Under the pieces are notes generated by a model, which saw only the letters and a list, made by a program, of their open reading frames with translations, made no database searches and was not told the DNA's origin. 64,000 bases of DNA from Streptomyces sp. NBC_00683 (lineage in GTDB: Bacteria; Actinomycetota; Actinomycetes; Streptomycetales; Streptomycetaceae). Both the position numbers and the translations under genes were made by a program. The stretch spans positions 7,626,001 through 7,690,000 of the forward strand of contig NZ_CP109013.1 in the NCBI RefSeq assembly GCF_036226745.1, written 5' to 3'. Below are positions 17,485 to 26,318 of this stretch, one piece after another (the first letter of the stretch is position 1; each line of letters begins with the position of its first letter).

Positions 17485-19020
17485 ATGCTGCTCGCCCGGC
17501 TCGCCCACGTGTCCATCGAGGTCGCCGCGACGTCGGCACGGACCCGGAAGGTCGCCCTGCTCGCCGGACTGTTCCGGGAGTCCGGTCCCGACGACGTCCC
17601 CGTGGTCATCCCGTACCTCGCCGGCCGCCTCCCGCAGGGGCGGCTCGGCATCGGGTGGAGCACCCTGGGCGATCCGGTGGCGCCCGCGGACACCGCCACA
17701 CTGACGGTGACGGACGTCGACGCGGAACTGACAGCGATCGGGGCTCTGACCGGTCCCGGCTCGCAGGCCGCGCGCAAGGAGCGCCTCCAGCGGCTGCTCG
17801 GCGCCGCCACCGCCGACGAACAGCACTTTCTGCGCGGGCTGCTCACCGGCGAGGTGCGCCAGGGGGCGCTCGACGCCGTAGCCATCGACGCCCTGGCCGG
17901 TGCCACCGGCGCGGAGCCCGCCGAGGTTCGCCGCGCCGTCATGCTCGCCGGATCACTGCAGGCGGTCGCCCGCGCGCTGCTCGCCGACGGCCCCGGGGCT
18001 CTCCCGGCCTTCAGGCTCACCGTCGGCCGGCCGGTCCTGCCGATGCTCGCGCACACCGCGCGCTCGGTCACCGAAGCCATCGACAAACTGGGGCCGTGCG
18101 CCGTGGAGGAAAAGCTCGACGGCATTCGCGTACAGGTGCACCGCGACGGGGAGCGGGTGCGGGTCCACACCCGCACCCTCGACGACATCACCGACCGGCT
18201 TCCCGAACTGGTCACGGCGGTGGCCGGCTTCGGCGGCGAACGGTTCATCCTCGACGGCGAGGCGATCGCTCTCGGGCCCGACGGCAGACCGCGGCCCTTC
18301 CAGGAGACAGCCGGCCGGGTCGGATCCCGGCGGGATGTCGCCACAGCGGCGGCCGAGGTCCCCGTGGTCGCCGTCTTCTTCGACGTGCTGTCCGTCGACG
18401 GACGCGAACTGCTGGATCTCCCCCTCACCGAACGGCACGCGGAGCTGGCCGCCCTGGTCCCGGAGCCGATGCGGGTGCGGCGCTTCCTCGTGACGGACCC
18501 CGGGGACGAAGAGGCCCGCGGGGGAGCGGCGGCGTTCTTCGAGGCCACCCTGGCGCACGGACACGAAGGCGTGGTGGTCAAGGGCCTGACCGCGCCCTAC
18601 AGCGCGGGCCGACGGGGCGCGTCCTGGCTCAAGGTGAAGCCCGTACACACCCTCGACCTCGTGGTCCTGGCTGCCGAGTGGGGGCACGGCCGGCGTACCG
18701 GAAAACTGTCCAACCTCCACCTGGGAGCGAGGCGGCAGGACGGTTCCTTCGCGATGCTCGGCAAGACCTTCAAAGGGCTCACGGACAAGATGTTGGCCTG
18801 GCAGACCGAACGCCTCAGGGAACTGTCCACCGGCGACGACGGGCACGTCGTCACCGTGCGGCCGGAGCTCGTCGTCGAGATCGCCTACGACGGACTCCAG
18901 AGCTCCACCCGCTACCCGGCGGGAGTCACCCTGCGCTTCGCCCGGGTGCTGCGCTACCGCGAGGACAAGTCGCCGCAGGAGGCGGACACGGTCGACACGG
19001 TGCTCGGCCGCCGGACCTGA
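17485..19020 (+). CDS. ligB: ATP-dependent DNA ligase, LigB type
   Basis: 511 residues, close to mycobacterial LigB. N-terminal DNA-binding domain (about 1-195), then nucleotidyltransferase motif I EEKLDGIRVQVHRDGERV with the adenylated Lys at about residue 212, motif IIIa VVAVFFDVLSVDG, motif IV EGVVVKG, motif V ASWLKVKP, and an OB domain with LVVEIAYDGLQSSTRYPAGVTLRFARVLRYR. Joins nicks using ATP, beside the essential NAD-dependent LigA that all bacteria carry elsewhere. Probably a repair enzyme; no Ku or primase domain is linked here. Confidence 0.93.
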   Translation: MLLARLAHVSIEVAATSARTRKVALLAGLFRESGPDDVPVVIPYLAGRLPQGRLGIGWSTLGDPVAPADTATLTVTDVDAELTAIGALTGPGSQAARKERLQRLLGAATADEQHFLRGLLTGEVRQGALDAVAIDALAGATGAEPAEVRRAVMLAGSLQAVARALLADGPGALPAFRLTVGRPVLPMLAHTARSVTEAIDKLGPCAVEEKLDGIRVQVHRDGERVRVHTRTLDDITDRLPELVTAVAGFGGERFILDGEAIALGPDGRPRPFQETAGRVGSRRDVATAAAEVPVVAVFFDVLSVDGRELLDLPLTERHAELAALVPEPMRVRRFLVTDPGDEEARGGAAAFFEATLAHGHEGVVVKGLTAPYSAGRRGASWLKVKPVHTLDLVVLAAEWGHGRRTGKLSNLHLGARRQDGSFAMLGKTFKGLTDKMLAWQTERLRELSTGDDGHVVTVRPELVVEIAYDGLQSSTRYPAGVTLRFARVLRYREDKSPQEADTVDTVLGRRT

Positions 19021-19039
19021 CCGGCCCCGGACCTGAGCG

Positions 19040-19066
19040 CGGCCCCCACCGGCGCGGCGGGGGCCG
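19040..19066. terminator. Bidirectional hairpin between ligB and ndh
   Basis: CGGCCCCC and its complement form an 8-bp all-GC stem over an 11-base GC loop between convergent genes. Confidence 0.5.
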
Positions 19067-19077
19067 GCGACCGTCGA

Positions 19078-20439
19078 TCAGCCGCGGGTGGCCGTCGACG
19101 CGGTGTGCGCGCGGAGCTGTTCCGGCGTGAGATAGGCGTCGGTGTACTCGAAGTCGCGCAGGGTGGCCGGCTTGCGTGCCTGGAACCCGGTCCGCACGAA
19201 GTCGTCACCCGCGATCGCGTTCAGCATCCAGTTGGTCAGGACCCGGGTCTTGGCGACATTGGTCCGCAGCCCCGACCAGTGGTAGCCGCGTGCCACCAGC
19301 TGGGCGGGCATGCCCTTCAGCTCGATGCCCAGCGGCTTGGACACCGCGTCCCGGCCGCCGAGGTCCACGACGAGACCGAGGTCCCTGTGGACGTACGGCT
19401 GCAGCGGACGGCCGCGCAGCGAAGCGATGAGGTTGTCGGCCAGCACCCGCCCCTGCCGTATGGCGTGCTGCGCGGTGGGAGGGCAGATCGCCCCGTCGCC
19501 CGTGGCCAGGTCGGGTACCGCCGCCGAGTCGCCGAGGGCGAACACCCCGTCCACGCCGGGCACCTGCATCTCCGGCGTCACCGCGAGCCTGCCGCGTACC
19601 GTCTCCGCGTCGAGGGTGGCGACGAGCGGGCTGGCCGCGACCCCGGCGGTCCAGATGAGCGTGCGGCAGGGCAGCACCCGTCCGTCGGTGAACGTCACCT
19701 TGTCCGGAGCCGCCTCGGCCACCGAGACACCGAGCGACACCTCGATGCCGCGCTTGCGCAGGATCTCCAGCGCGGTGCGCCCCAGCTTGTCGCCGAGCTC
19801 CGGCATGAGCTTCGGGGCGATGTCGATCAGATGCCACTTGATCAGCTTCGGGTCCAGCCGGGGGTAGTGCCGGACTGCGTTGGCGGTGAGCCGCTGCAGG
19901 CAGGCAGCGGTCTCCGTGCCCGCGTATCCGCCGCCCACCACCACGAACTGCAGCCGGGACTCCCGCTCGGCCTCGTCCTGGCTGGCATCGGCCAGGTCGA
20001 GCTGGGAGATGACGTGGTCCCGGATGTAGGCGGCCTCGGCCAGCGTCTTCATCCCGCGCGCGTTGTCGATCAGCCCGGGGATGTCGAACGTCCGGGTGAC
20101 GCTCCCGGCGGCCAGCACGAGGTGGTCGTACGGCTCGTTCACGATCTCATCGGTGATCTTGCGGATGACGCAGACCTTCGCCTTGGTGTCCACGCCGATG
20201 GCGCCGCCCGGCACGATCCTGGTGCGGTGGCGCCGGCTGCTGCGCAGGGAGACGGCGACCGACTGGGGGGTGAGCACCCCGGACGCCACCTGCGGGAGCA
20301 GCGGAAGATAGAGCTGGTACGAGAACGGCGTGACGAGGGCGATGTCCGCCTCACCGGGGGTGAGGCTGCGTTCCAGCCGGCGCACGCACTCGACTCCGGC
20401 GAAGCCTGCACCGACAACGAGGATCCTGGGTCGTGCCAC
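19078..20439 (-). CDS. ndh: Type II NADH dehydrogenase (NDH-2)
   Basis: 453-residue membrane-associated flavoprotein that passes electrons from NADH to menaquinone without proton pumping. N-terminal FAD dinucleotide fold VVGAGFAGVECVRRL (about 7-21), NAD fold VVVGGGYAGTETAACLQRL (about 166-184), GDSAAVPD near 305 for the flavin ring, and a C-terminal amphipathic stretch for membrane contact. Encoded alone with a hairpin terminator on each side. Confidence 0.92.
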   Translation of the reverse strand: MARPRILVVGAGFAGVECVRRLERSLTPGEADIALVTPFSYQLYLPLLPQVASGVLTPQSVAVSLRSSRRHRTRIVPGGAIGVDTKAKVCVIRKITDEIVNEPYDHLVLAAGSVTRTFDIPGLIDNARGMKTLAEAAYIRDHVISQLDLADASQDEAERESRLQFVVVGGGYAGTETAACLQRLTANAVRHYPRLDPKLIKWHLIDIAPKLMPELGDKLGRTALEILRKRGIEVSLGVSVAEAAPDKVTFTDGRVLPCRTLIWTAGVAASPLVATLDAETVRGRLAVTPEMQVPGVDGVFALGDSAAVPDLATGDGAICPPTAQHAIRQGRVLADNLIASLRGRPLQPYVHRDLGLVVDLGGRDAVSKPLGIELKGMPAQLVARGYHWSGLRTNVAKTRVLTNWMLNAIAGDDFVRTGFQARKPATLRDFEYTDAYLTPEQLRAHTASTATRG

Positions 20440-20546
20440 GGTGTGCGTCCCTTCTCGGGCTTACGCGGTCATCGCTCACCTGCCCCGTATCCGGGGCCAG
20501 TCACTCCTCATCCTGACCGTAGGGGCCGCAGTCCGCCTCTTGTGGG

Positions 20547-20577
20547 GCGGCGGCCGGAGGGTCACCCCGGCCGCCGC
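20547..20577. terminator. Hairpin terminator after the ABC exporter operon
   Basis: GCGGCGGCCGG (20547-20557) pairs perfectly with 20567-20577 around a 9-base loop, eight bases beyond the stop of the ABC gene. The remaining 20440-20546 should hold the ndh promoter, though no clear box is seen. Confidence 0.65.
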
Positions 20578-20584
20578 ACCGGGG

Positions 20585-22366
20585 TCATCCGTGCCAGGAC
20601 CGCCACAGCGCCGCGTACGCGCCGTCCGCCGCCACCAGCTCGTCGTGGCTGCCCAGCTCGCTGATCCGGCCCTCCTCGACGACCGCGATCACATCCGCGT
20701 CGTGCGCCGTGTGCAGCCGGTGCGCGATCGCGATCACCGTCCGGCCGTCCAGCACCCGGGCCAGTGAACGCTCCAGGTGCCGGGCCGCCCGAGGATCGAG
20801 CAGCGACGTCGCCTCGTCCAGCACCAGGGTGTGCGGATCCGCCAGCACCAGCCGGGCCAGCGCGATCTGCTGCGCCTGCGCCGGGGTGAGGGCCAGACCG
20901 CCCGAGCCGACCTCCGCGTCCAGACCGTCCGCCAGGGCCTTGGCCCAGCCGTCCGCGTCGACCGCCGCGAGCGAGGCCCACAGCTCCGCGTCCTCGGCGC
21001 CCGCACGGGCCAGCAGCAGGTTGTCCCGGAGCGAGCCCACGAACACATGGTGCTCCTGGTTCACCAGAGCCACATGGGTCCGTACCCGCTCCGCCGGCAT
21101 CCGGGACAGCTCCGCCCCGCCCAGCGTGACCTCACCGGTCCGGGGTGCGTAGATCCCGGCCAGCAGACGACCCAGGGTGGACTTGCCCGCACCGGACGGC
21201 CCGACCAGGGCAAGACGCGTACCCGGGGCCACGTCCAGCGACACCTTGTGCAGGACGTCGACACCGGCGCGGTAACCGAAGTGCACCCCCGCGGCCCGTA
21301 CCTCGCGGCCGTCCGGCCCGACTGCGTCGTCGCCCGCGTCCGGCTCGATCTCCCGTACGCCGACGAGCCTCGCCAAGGACACCTGGGCGACCTGCAACTC
21401 GTCGTACCAGCGCAGGATCAGGCCGATCGGGTCGACCATCATCTGTGCCAGCAGCGCCCCCGTCGTCAGCTGCCCGACGGTGAGCCAGCCCTCCAGCACG
21501 AACCAGCCGCCGAGCAGCAGCACCGCGCCGAGAATCGTCACGTACGTGGCGTTGATGACGGGGAACAGCACCGAACGCAGGAACAGCGTGTACCGCTCCC
21601 ACGCGACCCACTCCTTGACCCGCCGGTCGGAGAGCGCGACCCTGCCCGCTCCCAGCCGGTGGGACTCCACGGTCCGGCCGGCGTCCACGGTCTCGGCCAG
21701 CATCGCCGCGACCGCCGCGTACCCGGCGGCCTCCGAGCGGTACGCGGAAGGCGCCCGCCGGAAGTACCAGCGGCAGCCGGTGATCAGCACCGGCAGCGCG
21801 ATCAGCACGGCGAGAGCGAGCGGCGGGGCGGTGACCGTCAGCGCGCCGAGCAGCAGCCCTGCCCACACGACACCGATCGCCAGCTGCGGCACGGCCTCCC
21901 GCATCGCGTTCGCCAGCCGGTCGATGTCCGTCGTGATCCTGGAGAGCAGATCGCCGGTGCCTGCCCGCTCCAGAACACCCGGCGGGAGCCCGACCGACCG
22001 CACGAGGAAGTCCTCGCGCAGATCGGCCAGCATCTCCTCACCGAGCACCGCTCCGCGCAGCCGCATCGTCCGCGTGAAGACCGTCTGCACGACCAGTGCG
22101 AGGGCGAACACCGCGGCGGTGCGCTCCAGATGGAGGTCGGTGACCCCGTTGGAAAGGTCCTCGACCAGTCCGCCCAGGAGATACGGTCCGGTGATCGACG
22201 CGATCACCGCGATCGCGTTGACCGCGATGAGCGCCACGAACGGCTTCCGGTGACGCCGAAGCAGAGAACGCACGTACGACCGTACGGTCAGCGGTGTGCC
22301 GACCGGCAGGGTCGTCGCCGACTGCGGTGCGGCCGGGTCGTATGCGGGGGGTGCGACGCCGATCAT
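20585..22366 (-). CDS. ABC exporter half-transporter with degenerate signature loop
   Basis: 593 residues: N-terminal six-helix exporter domain (about 45-330) fused to an ATPase domain. Walker A GPSGAGKST, Walker B LVLDEATS and the H-loop AIAHRL are normal, but the signature is LTPAQAQQ instead of LSGGQ. Its partner gene overlaps the start by four bases (ATGA) and has the opposite defect, so the two together should form a heterodimer with one working ATP site. The cargo is unknown; peptides or drugs are usual for the family. Confidence 0.92.
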   Translation of the reverse strand: MIGVAPPAYDPAAPQSATTLPVGTPLTVRSYVRSLLRRHRKPFVALIAVNAIAVIASITGPYLLGGLVEDLSNGVTDLHLERTAAVFALALVVQTVFTRTMRLRGAVLGEEMLADLREDFLVRSVGLPPGVLERAGTGDLLSRITTDIDRLANAMREAVPQLAIGVVWAGLLLGALTVTAPPLALAVLIALPVLITGCRWYFRRAPSAYRSEAAGYAAVAAMLAETVDAGRTVESHRLGAGRVALSDRRVKEWVAWERYTLFLRSVLFPVINATYVTILGAVLLLGGWFVLEGWLTVGQLTTGALLAQMMVDPIGLILRWYDELQVAQVSLARLVGVREIEPDAGDDAVGPDGREVRAAGVHFGYRAGVDVLHKVSLDVAPGTRLALVGPSGAGKSTLGRLLAGIYAPRTGEVTLGGAELSRMPAERVRTHVALVNQEHHVFVGSLRDNLLLARAGAEDAELWASLAAVDADGWAKALADGLDAEVGSGGLALTPAQAQQIALARLVLADPHTLVLDEATSLLDPRAARHLERSLARVLDGRTVIAIAHRLHTAHDADVIAVVEEGRISELGSHDELVAADGAYAALWRSWHG

Positions 22367-24201
22367 GCCCTCTCCTCGAATTCCTCGATCGTTTCGGCCG
22401 ACTTCGACGCGCCGATCCCGGCGAGCCCGTCCTGCACAACAGGTGTCGCGATCTCCGCGTCGGTCTCACGGGTGACGACCGCCCGGTACCGCGGTTCGTC
22501 CCGCAGCAGTTCGCGGTGCGCGCCGACCGCCACGACCGTGCCCGAGTGGACCAGCACCACGCGGTCGGCGAGGTCCAGAAGCAGCGGCGACGAGGCGAAC
22601 GCCACTGTCGTACGACCCGTGCGCAGTTGCTTGATACCGGCGGCGACCCGGGCCTCCGTGTGCGAGTCGACGGCGGACGTCGGCTCGTCGAGCACGAGTG
22701 CCTCCGGGTCGGTGACCAGGGAGCGGGCCAGCGCGAGCCGCTGGCGCTGACCACCCGACAGTGACCGGCCGCGTTCGGTGATCCGGGTGCGCATCGGGTC
22801 GCCGTCCGTGTCGACGGACGCCTGGGCCAGAGCGTCCAGCACGTCACCGCAGTGAGCTGCCGCGAGCGCGTCCTCTGCGGTGACCCTGCCCGACGACGGC
22901 ACGTCAAGCAGCTCACGCAGCGTCCCCGAGAGCAGCACCGGATCCTTGTCCTGCACCAGCACCGCGGCCCTCGCCGAGTCGAGCGGCAGCTCGTCCAGAG
23001 CCACACCGCCCAGGAGCACCGAGGGCTCCGGGTCCGAGGCGTCGTCCGTCTCCGCGTGCCCGCCGAGCCGCTCGGCCAGCCGGCCCGCCTCGTCGGGATC
23101 GCCGCAGACAACGGCCGTGAACAGGCCGCGCGGCGCCATCAGCCCGCTCACCGGGTCGTACAGATCGCCCTCGGGTGACATCGCGTCGAGCGTCGAGGGC
23201 TGCGCACTGCGCCGCAGCGACAGGACCCGGACCGCGCGCTGTGCCGACGGCCGCGAGAACGAGTACGCCATGGCGATCTCCTCGAAGTGCCGCAGGGGGA
23301 AGAGCATCAGCGTCGCCGCGCTGTACACGGTGACCAGCTGGCCGACGTCGATCCGGCCGTCCCGGGCCAGCGCCGCCCCGTACCAGACCAGCGAGATGAG
23401 CAGGATTCCGGGCAGCAGCACCTGGATCGCCGAGATCAGCGCCCACATCCGCGCACTGCGCACGGCGGCCTTGCGGACTTCCTGCGAGGCACGCCGGTAA
23501 CGGGTCAGGAAGAGTTCCTCGCCGCCGATGCCACGCAGCACCCGCAGGCCGGCGACGGTGTCGGAGGCCAGTTCGGTCGCCTTGCCCGCCTTCTCACGCT
23601 GGAGATCCGCCCGCCGGGTGGCGCGGGGGAGCAGTGGCAGCACAGTGAGTGCCAGGACAGGCATGGCGATCGCGACCAGCACGCCCAGCGAGGGCAGGTA
23701 GACGATGAGTCCGAAGCTGATGAGCACGAGGGCGGTGGCGGCGGCGGCGAAGCGCGACAGCGCCTCGACGAACCAGCCGATCTTCTCGACGTCCCCGGTG
23801 GAGACGGCGACGACTTCTCCCGCCGCGACCCGCCGGGTCAGCGCCGACCCGAGCTCGGCGGTCTTACGGGCCAGCAGCTGCTGGACCCTGGCCGCCGCGG
23901 TGATCCAGTTGGTGACAGCTGTGCGGTGGAGCATGGTGTCGCCCACGGCGATGAGGATGCCGAGGGCCACGATGAGTGCTCCGGCCAGCGCGAGGCCGCG
24001 GCCGGAGCGTTCGACGACGGCCTGGACCGCGACTCCCACGGCGAGCGGCAGCCCGGCGATCGCGCACTGGTGCAGCAGCCCCCAGGAGAGGGATTTGAGC
24101 TGGCCGGTGAGTTGGCTGCGCCCGAGCCAGAACAGAAAGCGTGGGCCTGAACGGACATCGGGGTCGCCGGGATCCGAGTACGGAAGATCGCGAATCTGCA
24201 T
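22363..24201 (-). CDS. ABC exporter half-transporter with degenerate Walker A
   Basis: 612 residues with exporter membrane domain (about 35-330) and ATPase domain. The signature LSGGQRQR and Walker B LVLDEPTSAVD are normal. The Walker A position reads VVCGDPDEAGRL, without the GxxGxGKST loop, and the H-loop position reads AFASSP with no histidine. It is the upstream partner of the gene that starts within its last four bases. Presumably supplies the working signature loop to the partner's Walker A. Start ATG at 24201. Confidence 0.92.
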   Translation of the reverse strand: MQIRDLPYSDPGDPDVRSGPRFLFWLGRSQLTGQLKSLSWGLLHQCAIAGLPLAVGVAVQAVVERSGRGLALAGALIVALGILIAVGDTMLHRTAVTNWITAAARVQQLLARKTAELGSALTRRVAAGEVVAVSTGDVEKIGWFVEALSRFAAAATALVLISFGLIVYLPSLGVLVAIAMPVLALTVLPLLPRATRRADLQREKAGKATELASDTVAGLRVLRGIGGEELFLTRYRRASQEVRKAAVRSARMWALISAIQVLLPGILLISLVWYGAALARDGRIDVGQLVTVYSAATLMLFPLRHFEEIAMAYSFSRPSAQRAVRVLSLRRSAQPSTLDAMSPEGDLYDPVSGLMAPRGLFTAVVCGDPDEAGRLAERLGGHAETDDASDPEPSVLLGGVALDELPLDSARAAVLVQDKDPVLLSGTLRELLDVPSSGRVTAEDALAAAHCGDVLDALAQASVDTDGDPMRTRITERGRSLSGGQRQRLALARSLVTDPEALVLDEPTSAVDSHTEARVAAGIKQLRTGRTTVAFASSPLLLDLADRVVLVHSGTVVAVGAHRELLRDEPRYRAVVTRETDAEIATPVVQDGLAGIGASKSAETIEEFEERA

Positions 24202-24409
24202 GACGTTCCAAGGATCGGAAGGGGCAGAGATCCGTGACGGATCTCGTGGAACAGTAGGTGACCAAACCGTGCAAGGTTCGCGTCATGCCCCGGTCCGAAG
24301 CAAGCGATTATTGGTGGATACGCCTCCGGCAGCCGACGGCGGCGGAGCGGGACGGCAGGGCGCGAGGCCGGCCCGGTCCGCCCGGTCCGTCAGGTACCCG
24401 GACACGCGG

Positions 24410-24441
24410 CGGGGCTCCGTGCCCTTCGGCGCGGAGCCCCG
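24410..24441 (-). terminator. Terminator hairpin of the GH109-like gene
   Basis: CGGGGCTCCG (24410-24419) pairs with 24432-24441 over a 12-base loop, seven bases after the stop at 24448. The rest of 24202-24447 has no gene I can support; it should carry the promoter of the ABC operon. Confidence 0.65.
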
Positions 24442-24447
24442 TCCCGT

Positions 24448-25887
24448 CTACTCCGCGGGCTTGTCGGAGTCCATGCCCGGACGGGCCTTCTTCCATTCAC
24501 CGCGGGTGAAGTCCGGGATCTGCTGCGGAACTCCCTTGGCCTTGATGGAGAGGTGGCTCAGCGGAACCGGCGCGGTCCAGGTGGCCGCGTCGTACACGTC
24601 GAAGTCGGGCGCGAGTCCGAGCCGCATGCACTGCATCAGACGGAACACCAGCATGTAGTCCATTCCACCGTGACCACCGGGCGGATTGGCGTGCTCCTTC
24701 CACAGCCAGTGGTCCCAGTCGGCGTACGCGGAGAAGTCCTTCCACTGGTCGTCGGTGTGGTCGGGCTCGAGATAGATGCGCGTCGGGTAGTCCTCGAAGA
24801 CGCCCTTGGTGCCACCGAGGCTGTTGATGCGTGAGTACGGGTGGGGTGTCGACACGTCGTGCTCCAGTCGGATCACCCGGCCCTTCGCCGTCTGGACGAG
24901 ACTGATCGTCCGGTCGCTCTCGATGTAGGTCTCCTTCCAGCTCGGGTCACCGGCGGGCATGTGCTGCTCGCGGTACTCGGCGAGACCGCGTGAGGGGGAG
25001 CCGACGCTGGTGATGCTCACCGCGCGGTCGCCGCGGTTGATGTCCATGTAGTTGGCGACCGGCCCGAATCCGTGGTTGGGATACAGATCGCCGCGCAGCC
25101 GGGTGTGCCACAGGCGGCGCCACGGACCCTCGTAGTAGTCGGGGTCGAACATCAGCCCCCGCAGATCGTGGTTGTACGCGCCCGCGCCGTGCAGCAGGTC
25201 GCCGAAGAGACCGGCGTGCGCCATCCGCAGCACCCGCATCTCGTTGCGGCCGTAGCAGCAGTTCTCCAGCTGCATGCAGTGCCGCCGGGTCCGCTCGGAG
25301 AGGTCGACCAACTGCCAGAGCTGGTCGAGCTGGAGAGCGATCGGACACTCGACCCCGACATGCTTGCCGTTGAGCATGGCGGTCTTCGCCATCTCGAAGT
25401 GGAAGTCCCAGGGAGTCGCTACGTAGACGAAGTCGATGTCCCCGCGCTTGCAGAGGTTCTCGTAGTCGTCCTCGCCGTTGGTGTACACGGCGGGCGCGGG
25501 CTGACCCGCCGCCGTCACCTTCGCGGCCGCCTGTTCCGCCTTGGCCTTCACCGGGTCGCAGACGGCGACGACCTGTACTCCGGTGACGGCGAGGAAGAGA
25601 TCGATCATGCTGCCGCCACGGTTGCCGAGGCCCACGATGCCGACCCGCACGGTGGAGCGCCGGTCGAAGGGCACCCCGGCCATGGTGCGGCCCTGGCGTG
25701 CGGGGGCGGCCTCGGGACTTCCCGCCGCTGTCGCGGCCGCTGCGGTGCCGCTCCCGAGTGTTCCGAGTCCGAGGCCTGCACCGGCTATTCCGGCCACCCC
25801 GGCTGTTGTACGAAGCACAGAACGACGGCTCATCGAGCCGTCGTCCGTATTCTGCGGGTCCTGGTCCTGTAGTGCGTCGTCGTTCAT
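24448..25887 (-). CDS. Tat-exported Gfo/Idh/MocA protein, GH109-like
   Basis: 479 residues. Twin-arginine signal [21 protein letters not shown] (about 19-39) followed by an Ala-rich linker; mature part begins with the NAD-binding fold [18 protein letters not shown] (about 82-99). [26 protein letters not shown] and the long alpha/beta C-terminal domain resemble family 109 glycosidases, which use a bound NAD to hydrolyse terminal alpha-GalNAc. GGAGG lies four bases ahead of ATG 25887. Export with NAD already bound by Tat fits this mechanism. Exact sugar not provable here. Confidence 0.88.
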   Translation of the reverse strand: MNDDALQDQDPQNTDDGSMSRRSVLRTTAGVAGIAGAGLGLGTLGSGTAAAATAAGSPEAAPARQGRTMAGVPFDRRSTVRVGIVGLGNRGGSMIDLFLAVTGVQVVAVCDPVKAKAEQAAAKVTAAGQPAPAVYTNGEDDYENLCKRGDIDFVYVATPWDFHFEMAKTAMLNGKHVGVECPIALQLDQLWQLVDLSERTRRHCMQLENCCYGRNEMRVLRMAHAGLFGDLLHGAGAYNHDLRGLMFDPDYYEGPWRRLWHTRLRGDLYPNHGFGPVANYMDINRGDRAVSITSVGSPSRGLAEYREQHMPAGDPSWKETYIESDRTISLVQTAKGRVIRLEHDVSTPHPYSRINSLGGTKGVFEDYPTRIYLEPDHTDDQWKDFSAYADWDHWLWKEHANPPGGHGGMDYMLVFRLMQCMRLGLAPDFDVYDAATWTAPVPLSHLSIKAKGVPQQIPDFTRGEWKKARPGMDSDKPAE

Positions 25888-26140
25888 CGAGCCTCCAGAA
25901 AGGGGGATCTGACGGTGCGCGTGGAGATGCGGGAACCCATGGGGGCATGGCGGATTCCCGAACCTCGGTAAGGACCCTGGAGGGTGGGACTGCTGTTGCG
26001 CAAGGGATGCGATTGGACTCGCGCGTGGACTCTCGCGCCGAAACCATGGACTTTCCGGCGGGGCGCCGGCAGGAGCGGGCGCGTACTCGCTTCAGAGGGC
26101 GGGCGGGGTCGCCCGGAGGTGTGTGCCCGCTCGGTCCGGA

Positions 26141-26318
26141 GGACCGGCCGGGTGGCCCGGGTGTGTGGTGCGTTCGGTCAGAGGACCGGCCGGGTCGCCC
26201 GGGTGTGTGCGTTCGGTCAGAGGACCGGCCGGGTCGCCCGGGTGTGTGCGTTCGGTCAGAGGACCGGCCGGGTCGCCCGGGTGTGTGCGTTCGGTCAGAG
26301 GACCGGCCGGGTCGCCCG
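26141..26318. repeat. 39-bp tandem repeat over the 3' end of the flavin/Fe-S oxidoreductase gene
   Basis: Units: 26141-26182 (42 bases, one 3-base insert and one substitution), then identical 39-base units at 26183-26221, 26222-26260 and 26261-26299, then a partial unit 26300-26318 that is the coding end of the gene. A diverged unit can be followed at about 26106-26140. Read on the gene strand each unit ends in codons for RATRPVL and a TGA. Because 39 is a multiple of three, four in-frame stops follow one another (26295, 26256, 26217, 26178). No spacers, so not CRISPR. 25888-26105 upstream holds no gene that I can support. Confidence 0.9.

Noticed and set aside
26141..26318. Possible CRISPR-like direct repeats
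   Set aside because: The units abut without spacers and are part of a gene's 3' end; it is a plain tandem repeat.
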